A DNA stretch of 62,437 nucleotides from Chara braunii (taxonomy: Eukaryota; Streptophyta; Charophyceae; Charales; Characeae), in contig BFEA01001157.1 of the NCBI GenBank assembly GCA_003427395.1, positions 27,415 to 89,851 of the forward strand, written 5' to 3'. The position numbers and the translations under genes are program-made. The notes under the pieces are model-generated. The model had not been told where the DNA came from, ran no database searches, and was given only the letters and a program-made list of their open reading frames with translations. Below are positions 55,472 through 62,437 of this stretch, in pieces. The number at the start of each line of letters is the position of its first letter. The stretch's first letter is position 1.

Positions 55472-56410
55472 CTAGTATAGGAGTCCAGAGGGATCGAGCT
55501 GGAAGTTAAGGACGGACTTGCCAGCCAGTAGGTCAGCGTAGGTGGACTTAAACTCAGGGCACTGGGTGTATGCGTGGCGGTACTGATCCAGAAAGGCAGG
55601 GTGGATGGTGGGAGTTGAGATAGCAGATAGCTGACGATCCTCGCACTGAAGGTCGGGGCGGCGGGATAAGGCATCTGCTACGCGATTGCTTTCGCCTGAA
55701 ATCTTCTTGATGGTGAAATCGAACTCGAAGAGGTCACGCCACCAACGAGCCTGACGAGAAGTGAGCTTCGGCTTCATCTGGAAGGCGGCGAGAACAGAGT
55801 TGGCCGTCAAAACGGTGAAAGTATGACCGTGCAAATGATGACGCCACTTCTTAACAGCATAGACCATCGCAAGGACCTCACGCTCGTCGGCAGTATAGTT
55901 ACGCTCAGCGGGAAGTAGCTGTCGAGATAGATAAGCAACCGGACACTCTCCATCGCGAGACTCGACTGTACCGTCATCAGCGATGTCAGGAATATAAGGG
56001 GGTGGGGCCCCTGGGGGGGTGGGCTCGATGGGTGCAAGATGAGCCGCAGTCGTTGGAGGTGGAGGAGGGAATCGAGGAATACGAGGGAGGCGGGAATCTG
56101 TGGAATCAGGAGGAGTAGAGGGGGCTGGGTAGATCTGGGAGATAACAGCTTCAATAGCGAAGTCGGATGCGTCGGTGGTGACGATGAATGGACGCGAGTA
56201 GTTGGGTAAGTGTAAGACGGGAGCTGACGTGACAAGTCGCTTGAGAGAGCGGAAAGCATCCTCGTGAGCCGGGGTCCAATGAAAAGGTAGACGTCCGCGA
56301 GTCAGAGGGGTAAGCTGGGAAGAATATTGCGCATAGTTTTTAAGAAAGTGACCATAGTAGTTGGTCAACCCAAGGAAGCTACTCAGCGCAGGAAGAGAAG
56401 TAAGAGTGGG
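55472..56410 (-). pseudogene. RT connection and RNase H with Pro-rich insert (element 3)
   Basis: Continues the RT frame after TGA 56,411-56,413. It has FLGLTNYYGHFLKNY, FIVTTDASDFAIEAV (first Asp), YTADEREVLAMVYAVKKWR (Glu), FTVLTANSVLAAF, and SNRVADALSRRPD (last Asp). Where the family has Asp in T-D-N/H, this copy has Ala. About 60 Pro-rich residues interrupt the domain between the first Asp and AYLSRQLLPAER. It should be inactive. Confidence 0.85.
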
Positions 56411-57345
56411 TCAGTCGACAATGGCCTGGATCCTCGAGTCGTCCATGTGGAGTCCGTGCTCAGAGACCTGATGCCCAAGGAAGTCGACTTTGGGTTGAGC
56501 GAAGTGGCATTTGGAGAGCCTCGCATAAAACCCATGGTTGCGTAATCGCTGCAGGACAGTGCGAACGTGGGTCAGATGCTCCTTTAAGGTACGANTGTAG
56601 ACCAGGATGTCGTCGATGTAGACTAGAACCGAGTCCTCAAGAAGGTCTTGGAACATCGTGTTCATAGCCGTCTGGAAGGTGGCAGGGGCATTATGGAGAC
56701 CGAAAGGCATGACGGTAAACTCGTAGTGCCCAAAACGAGAACGGAAAGCGGTCTTAGGCTGGTCCTCCTCGGCTACGCGGATCTGGTGATATCCGCTACG
56801 AAGATCGGTCTTCGTGAAAAAGTGGTGGCCAAAGAGGCGATCGAACAGATCATCCGCACGGGGCATAGGATAACTGTTTCTGACCGTATATTCGTTGAGA
56901 CCACTATAATCGAGGCAGAGGCAGAGAGTATCATCCTTCTTGCGATCGAAGAGGACAGGTGCACTATATGGGGACGTACTCGGTTTAATGAAGCCCTGCC
57001 GAAGGAACTCGTCAATTTGGTGTTTAAGTTCCTGGGCTTCGGAAACCGAGAGGCGATATGGGGCGCGATGTTGAATACGGTAGTTAGGTTCGAGCCGGAT
57101 GTGGTGCTCGATATCGCGCATGGGAGGGATGCTGCTATAAGAGACAGTCGGAGGAAAAACATCGCGATACTCGCGAAGGAGGGCCGCAACGCTAGGCTGC
57201 AAAGTCGATAGGAGGTTGTCAAACTCCTCGACTGCAGCGGCGTCTGAAGCAGGGGTGGAAGGAGTCGGTATGGGAATAGGTACCGATGACGCCTCCGTGG
57301 TACAAGATGCAAGAAGGTGAGATGGGGTAGCAGGGGTGAAGGAGG
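56411..57345 (-). pseudogene. Reverse transcriptase (element 3)
   Basis: From 57,202 the frame has [48 protein letters not shown] (motif A Asp), [27 protein letters not shown] (motif C) and FLGHQVSEHGL, all standard Ty3 RT blocks. The same frame is open upstream to about 57,345 as a Pro/Ser/Ala linker ending [21 protein letters not shown], so the start at 57,202 is arbitrary. It ends in TGA where Trp of the W-P-T motif is expected. Confidence 0.9.
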
Positions 57346-57380
57346 ATGAGGGGGCCGAAGGATCAGGAGGCTCGGGGGGC

Positions 57381-57703
57381 TCAGGGGTGGTGGGTCGAGC
57401 TCGACCAACTCAGTTCCTGATGCATAGAGTTACAGGCAAGGAGATCCGTGATGTCGACAATGTAGAGTTCGGCATCAGGCTGACGAAGGATGTGGTGGAA
57501 CTGAGTTGGTGTCAAGATGGCGACATTAACAGGGGGGGAAGTGTAGAGTCCGATTTGCCCAACAACGGAATACGACATTGTTTCTCATCCTTGGCATCGA
57601 GGACGAGATCGTTGTGGGTCCAATCGGGGCCGGCATGAGCGAACCGATAGGAATAGGCAGTGCCAAGAACAAGATCATATAGGGTTTCCATAACATTGAA
57701 GGT
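57381..57703 (-). pseudogene. Protease end and linker (element 3)
   Basis: After TGA at 57,704-57,706 the protease frame goes on as METLYDLVLGTAYSYRFAHA and DWTHNDLVLDA, the Leu-Gly and W-T-x-N-D-L blocks that end Ty3 proteases. A shift then leads to VNVAILTPTQFHHILRQ and VDITDLLACNSM, the usual linker before RT. Confidence 0.7.
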
Positions 57704-58336
57704 TCACTTGTCATGGAACCGAGGGGCCTTGCAAAGGCTGTGGGGCATCCACAGGGGGAAGGAGAATGGAAGATCAGGCACCACCGAATCGACGAAGGAT
57801 TTGGCCTGATTGTCGCCAAGCGTGACAGTGACAGTGGAAAGGTAGGGGGATGTATAGAGGGATGCATTCTTAACTACGCGAGCACGAATGAAGTTGCCAG
57901 TAGAGCCAGAGTCCCACAGTGCGCGATACACTCTAGTAGAGGTCCCGAGGCGCACTGGAATAACCGGTAAGGTGCGATTGGGATTGTGTAGGCGCTTAGA
58001 CATCGCGGCCAGGGTGCGCTCTTTAAGGCGGAGATCTTCCTGGTGGACCTTAACACACTCAAGGTCCAGGAAGTCGATGATATCCTCGGCTTCAATAAGG
58101 GAACCACTGCAGCGCGCCGTGCGAAGAGCACGCCTAGTAGGAGGACGAGGAGGAGGAGGATCATGAGAGACGCTAGGCAAAGAATTGGAGGCACTGGAGG
58201 GTGGGCCAGCGACGCTAGAAGCGACCAACGATGAAGTCAGGTCCGAGTCCTCAGAAAGAGTGGCAAGCGGCGCGAAGGTAGAATCGCGGGCGGGTATGCC
58301 TGCTACTGTGGGAGGATCAGGGGAGCGGGAGATCAC
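57704..58336 (-). pseudogene. Aspartic protease (element 3)
   Basis: 210 residues. The active-site motif is YRALWDSGSTGNFI (Asp retained). Before it is an acidic helix and a Pro-rich linker, after it the usual strand pairs. Gag ends in TAG at 58,339 one frame away (protease lies minus one to gag), with no obvious slippery site, so mutation is as likely as programmed frameshifting. It processes Gag-Pol in active elements. Confidence 0.75.
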
Positions 58337-58338
58337 CG

Positions 58339-58925
58339 CTAGGTGGCTGCGGGGCTAGAGGTTGAGGCGGGGGGGTCAGGCTGTGGGCGGGACTGCTGAG
58401 AAAAGTGACGCTGGAGGGCGTCGGCGTAGGGGCAGGTGGACGGAGTGTGACCACGTAGGCGACAACGGGTACATATACCTCGTGCACGAAAGTCCTCACT
58501 CTCCACTATAGTCAATCGGGCGCGGGGGAAGGCGTAACCTGATGGGAGGGGCAGTTGTGTGGCGGAAGAGCAGGTCCTCGATGAGGAGGGCTGGCGCTGC
58601 CTCAGGAAAGCAGAGAAGGCGCGGACGAGGTGCTCGTCCTGGTCGGGGTCATCGCCATCCACAAGGGACTGGGGGTCAAGTTACTGGTCCGGGTTGCTAT
58701 GGGATCCGTCAGAACCAGTACCCTCCTCAGCGCTCGACGACTCGCGAAGCATAGTCTGGACACAGCGGAAGAAGGCACGTCCAGGAACTCGGCGGGGCCC
58801 TCGACGAGACGTGGAGAACTGGCGGGGGCGAGATGTGCCAGGGGAAGATGATGAAGCGGGAGGTGCAACACCAGGCCCAAATGTGGAGCCCACAAGAGGT
58901 GCATAGGTGAGCTGGATGGCCCAAT
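58339..58925 (-). pseudogene. Gag nucleocapsid with CCHC knuckle (element 3)
   Basis: Canonical knuckle CTRCRLRGHTPSTC (58,473-58,432). Upstream is a Ser/Arg/Pro-rich stretch with an in-frame TAA near 58,680. The segment begins after a one-base shift near 58,925, where the capsid frame LPEAFNIG continues as IQLTYAPLVGSTFGPG. It binds element RNA in the Gag particle. Confidence 0.75.
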
Positions 58926-59456
58926 GTTGAAGGCCTCGGGGAGGGTATGGACCGTGTATGCCAGCATCTGAAGCTGGAAGGGTTGGGGTAACTCAACACG
59001 GAAACGCTGGACCAAAGCGTCGTCGGCTATGAGGGAGGGGGGGATCTGGGCGCGAACGCGGTGGAATGTCGTGATGTACGACTCTAAGGCATTGTTGCCA
59101 CCAAGCCATTTGATCTCAACGATCCGTGTGATCGGGTCACGGGTAGGCGTCGGGCGAGAGAAGTACTGCTGGAGAAAATCACGAAACTTCGCGTACGTCA
59201 TACTCGCGTGAACGCCCTGCTGAGTACGAAGGGCAAGAAAGTCGCGCCAAATGGAAGCCGCTCGACCGATGAACCGGGTAGACATCTCCGTAGGCCACAA
59301 GTCCATATTTACCCCATGGTACCGAAGTTGCTCCTCGGCTGTGGTGATCCAGCCCTGGAGTTCAGAGGCCTTACCATCGAACTGAGGGACTCTGTCGGGG
59401 TGGTACCGAGGTACACAAGGCGGGGGCTGGTAATGAGGAGGGAGGGAGAGGGCACA
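58926..59456 (-). pseudogene. Gag capsid domain (element 3)
   Basis: DRVPQFDGKASELQGWITTA, a RYHGVNM stretch, GRAASIWRDFLALRTQQ, TYAKFRDFLQQYFSRP and FRVELPQPFQLQMLAYTVH are classic Ty3 capsid blocks. The frame is continuous with the N-terminal region across a TAG at 59,454-59,456. Confidence 0.85.
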
Positions 59457-60470
59457 CTATGACAAGAGGACAGAAGAAGTAGTGGCACCAAAAGAACCAT
59501 TAGAAAGAGTGGGGAGTCGGGGTAACGGTCCCTGACACATCGTGCTGGCTGGTGGTGGGAGTGTGAAATGCATCGCAGCGGCCTGTGTCTGATGCTGTCG
59601 ATAGATGAAAGGGGCAGCATGCTGTGCCGCGAGGTGGGGAGGTAGCGGTTGACCTCCTTGGAGTAGGCGGATGTGATCATGGGCCAGGGTGAGCTGGCGT
59701 TGGAGCTCGGCATTCTGTGTCCTGGGTATGGGGGGGGGGGGGGGGAGGGGGGAAGAAGCGGGGGATGATGAGGGAGGTGTCGTGGAGACTACCGTCGAGG
59801 AGGTGGCGGGACATGATGCCATGGGTCCTGAGGAGGGAGGTGCACGGGTAGATACCTGAGAGGCAGAGATGGTTGCAGAGGAAGGGTGGGGATGGGATGA
59901 GGACATACAGCCAGTGGAAGAGGCAAGTGTGTAGATGACGCCTGCTGAAGAAGGAGAGGAAGCTGGCAAAGATGCAGATGAGGGGGGTGGGGGGGGGGAT
60001 GAACTGGTAGGGGGCTCCAACTGTGACACGCGGGCCGGCAGGGATGAAAAGTTGGTATGGAGGGCCGTGATTTTGGCCTCGAGTCTGGCCAGGAGGTCCA
60101 CTATGGGATCCAACTGGGGAGCTGGGCCCGAACTGGTTGCCATAGGGATGGCCATTGAGTCAGATGTAGGCTCGTGAGCTAGGAATGCAAGTCCTTCGCT
60201 GGTGGAGCGGGAGGGGCTCGCAGATTCGGTGGTCTGCATGGGGTCAGGGGATGGAGGAGGTGAAGAGGGAGAACTGGGGTGGGGAGGGTGCTCAGTGGCA
60301 ACAATCGGTGCGTCAAAGCGAGTGAGTCGGTTTGCGGCACGAGTGTCTCGGGCGCGATTTTGGAGTACGCGCTGATGGGTGTCACGGGGAGCCAGGTTGG
60401 TACGCAGAAAGAGGAGTAAGGGACTTTGAGAGGAAGACGAGTATAAACGAGGTCTGACAAACGTCCACAA
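59457..60470 (-). pseudogene. Gag N-terminal region (element 3)
   Basis: 337 open residues, Pro/Ser/Ala-rich, with a helical stretch LDPIVDLLARLEAKITALHT suited to multimerisation. Likely start is the Met at MQTTESASPSRS rather than the first codon. A G-run on the plus strand lies inside (59,728-59,744). Confidence 0.6.
59728..59752 (+). other. Poly-G run
   Basis: About 16 G, A, six G. G-quadruplex-capable and prone to sequencing error. It encodes a Pro run on the gag strand. Confidence 0.8.
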
Positions 60471-60479
60471 TTAAATCAA

Positions 60480-61260
60480 GAAAATTCAAAGTCGGATTGA
60501 GGGAAAAAGGGGGAAATTTCCAATTCGGGGAAGATAATGAGAGGAAATTTTCAAAGAATAGTCTGGGGTCTAGACGGGAGCATGCATAAGACAATCACGA
60601 ATTCAAAATAAAATTCCGAAAATATTTGGACGTAATTTCATAATTTAGAAGAAATTGAAGTAAAATTCAAGGAATTTCAAAAACATTCGTAAAATTTTCG
60701 AAAGTTCGAGGAGGTGATGAGAGATGTAGAGATGAGTTGATAGGAAAATTTTGAAATAAAATGGAAAATTTCTCAACGTATTTTTGGAATTAAAATAATT
60801 TCAAAGGCAATTTGGAATAAAAGTAGAAAAGTAATTCCTAAATTAAGAATTTACGATGAAATTTCAAAGAGAATTAGTGATAGCCGCATAAAGTAAGTTG
60901 AGAGGAATTCAAGGATTGTGTAGATCAAATGAATAAAATTTCTTGATAAAATAAATTTCAAAGAAATTTCAAAGGAATTTCATAAACGACGGAGGAATTC
61001 CAGAATTTTGCGGGAGATAGAAAATAGAAGGAAAGTTCGACATTGGAAGAATTCTTTGTAGTAAATTCCAAATTTTATTTCACGGATTTCTGGAATGAAA
61101 TTGAATTTTTGAAATTAAATAACGAAAAGAATCAAGAGACTATAGAAATTTTCATAACTTTTGAACAAGACTGCCGAATTTAATTCTGATTTCGGCGTTG
61201 GGAGGAAAGAAGGTGGAGATTAATCCTGTCAAATTAGATTGAAGTTCTGAACGGAAGAAT
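60480..61260. repeat. AT-rich block of AATTTC/GAAATT words
   Basis: About 780 bp dominated by GAAATT, AAATTTC, GGAATTTCA and AAAATTTC on both strands, without fixed period. Unlike the GC-richer gag beside it. It may be the 5' LTR/UTR of element 3 or a degenerate satellite. No PBS was found. Confidence 0.5.
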
Positions 61261-61470
61261 GGACGGCATTGTCAGGCAAGCACAAAGAAGGAAGATACGT
61301 ATCACACGTAGTAGAAATTTTGGATGATGCGACCAATTAGGTGGGAGGGTGGGGAAGAGAAGGGGGGTTGGAGAGGAGATAAGAGATGGGGGGAAAAATA
61401 AGATCTTTGAGAGAGACCGGCGAGAGGAAGGGAGGGGATTAATAGGAGGGAGATAGATTGACAATACCGC

Positions 61471-61573
61471 GCTCCCGGTTGGCCGGGAGCAATGAATGTC
61501 CTTCCTCCTAGTCGAGGAAGGTCTTCAGATCACCCTTAAAGGGTCTTCTCGATCGTTCCCCCGGTGGAACGAT
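61471..61573. other. Cluster of four perfect hairpins
   Basis: Stems in order: GCTCCCGG/CCGGGAGC (61,471-61,490), CCTTCCTC/GAGGAAGG (61,500-61,521), ACCCTT/AAGGGT (61,532-61,544), ATCGTTCC/GGAACGAT (61,552-61,573). All are perfect and spaced about 10 bases apart. Function unknown. Confidence 0.75.
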
Positions 61574-61639
61574 AAGGTCGCCGGATCAAATGCGCGCAAT
61601 GAAGGAGAGAAGCCGTGGCAATGATGATGTCGGCAATGG

Positions 61640-61690
61640 CCTTGATGATGATGATGATGATAATGATGATGATGATGATGATGATGAAGC
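61640..61690. repeat. (GAT)n microsatellite
   Basis: About 16 GAT units with one AAT. Confidence 0.95.
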
Positions 61691-62437
61691 CTATCAGGTT
61701 GATCCAACTTGATGGTGATGGTGTCCACGCGGGCAAGGCACAATTCACGTTTCGTGTTGGTGGACGAATAGCCCAACACTTAGCGAGTACTACTTCGCAA
61801 TGAGATGAAGAGCCGACATTGAAGAATCAAAAGCAGCATAATTGTGAACGCTTGGCTGGTATACGCCACTTATGGCCTCGTACCCGAAGGAAGGACACAT
61901 GTAGCTTGAAGTCGTGAAACGCTAGCGGGTCGGTAAGACATGTTTTCAAAGTTTGTATTCGTACTCGAAACGAAAGTTAGATGAGCGTTTGGCCTTCTGC
62001 TGCACGCTCCAATGTCGTGCGTGTGGGGCACGGGTGAGAACACGTGCTCGGTCTTCTTCGTAGTGGCACCACGGCAGCAAAATCACCCTTGGAGAAGGTA
62101 TCCCGTTCAGTGTCCGAATGGGATGGGGGGACAGGTTAATCGGGAGTGCAGCGGGACTAGGATCTGGGCGGGTGCGTGCGTGGTGGGGAATGCCAGCGGG
62201 GGAGGGCAACGCGATCGCAGTTGCGGGCGATCTGGGAGGGAGGGGGACAGGGAAGGTGAAACAGGTGGGGGCAAGCAGAAGTGAAGAAGTATCACACAAC
62301 GAGCAGGAATGCGAGTGGGGAGATGCGAGCGGGTTGCGTAGTTGGGGGGAAGTCGGAATCAAGCGGGGAATCGGGATCGGGACGTGAGGGCGCAGTTGGG
62401 TGTCGGGGGAAGCACAGTTGGGGTGAAAGATGACGGG
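61691..62437. other. Right end of window, no feature recognised
   Basis: Purine-rich towards the end. No domain, repeat or LTR terminus visible. Confidence 0.3.

Overview
The window is repeat-dense eukaryotic nuclear DNA in a draft assembly: scattered N bases at the left edge and around 23.3-24.9 kb, and an 834-base N block at 41,543-42,376. I find no convincing host gene. Three things point to a plant-lineage genome bloated by retroelements: Ty3/gypsy elements including a chromodomain type, a tRNA-Asp-type primer binding site (TGGCGCCGTTGCCGGGGA on the minus strand), and a decayed DUF7869-like gene. A streptophyte alga such as a Chara-like charophyte is my best guess. That is an inference from style of content, not proof.

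Layout. 1-2,209 is one copy of a repeat of at least 2.2 kb whose second copy lies at 26,640-28,880. 3,900-16,600 holds a large minus-strand Ty3/gypsy element (element 1). In its own 5'-3' direction it has an LTR end at 15,570, a PBS at 15,567-15,550, three open frames before gag (two of them diverged duplicates of each other), a long gag, protease, RT, RNase H and an intact integrase ending at 6,072. A separate gag-like frame with a CCHC knuckle follows (5,671-3,900). 16.8-18.6 kb holds tandem repeats. 18.6-26.6 kb is a patchwork of an interspersed repeat family with AAT-type microsatellites. 28,881-33,805 is a second, more decayed minus-strand Ty3 element of the same lineage (element 4), cut inside its RT by the 2.2 kb repeat and carrying several copies of the same pre-gag ORF family. 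34.3-35.8 kb is a third remnant. 36,721-37,099 is a foldback element. 39,059 to about 40,640 is a solo LTR related to that of element 1, followed by a 124-bp AT-rich satellite. 42.6-44.9 kb is a decayed DUF7869-like gene. 45.4-49.2 kb is a decamer-based array interrupted by a 1,840-bp TIR element with a 6-bp target duplication. 51.1-52.5 kb is a GA tract and a 92-bp satellite. 53,922-60,470 is a decayed minus-strand chromovirus (element 3), gag to chromodomain. 60.5-62.4 kb is AT-rich sequence and a hairpin cluster.

How the parts work together. All protein-coding content is retroelement or transposon machinery, and nearly all is broken by stops and frameshifts, many of them C-to-T or G-to-A type. 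The most unusual item is the duplicated protein family between PBS and gag in the element 1 / element 4 lineage. Next are the decamer array, the tRNA-like module inside the 2.2 kb repeat, and the TIR element that carries an internal copy of the interspersed repeat family.
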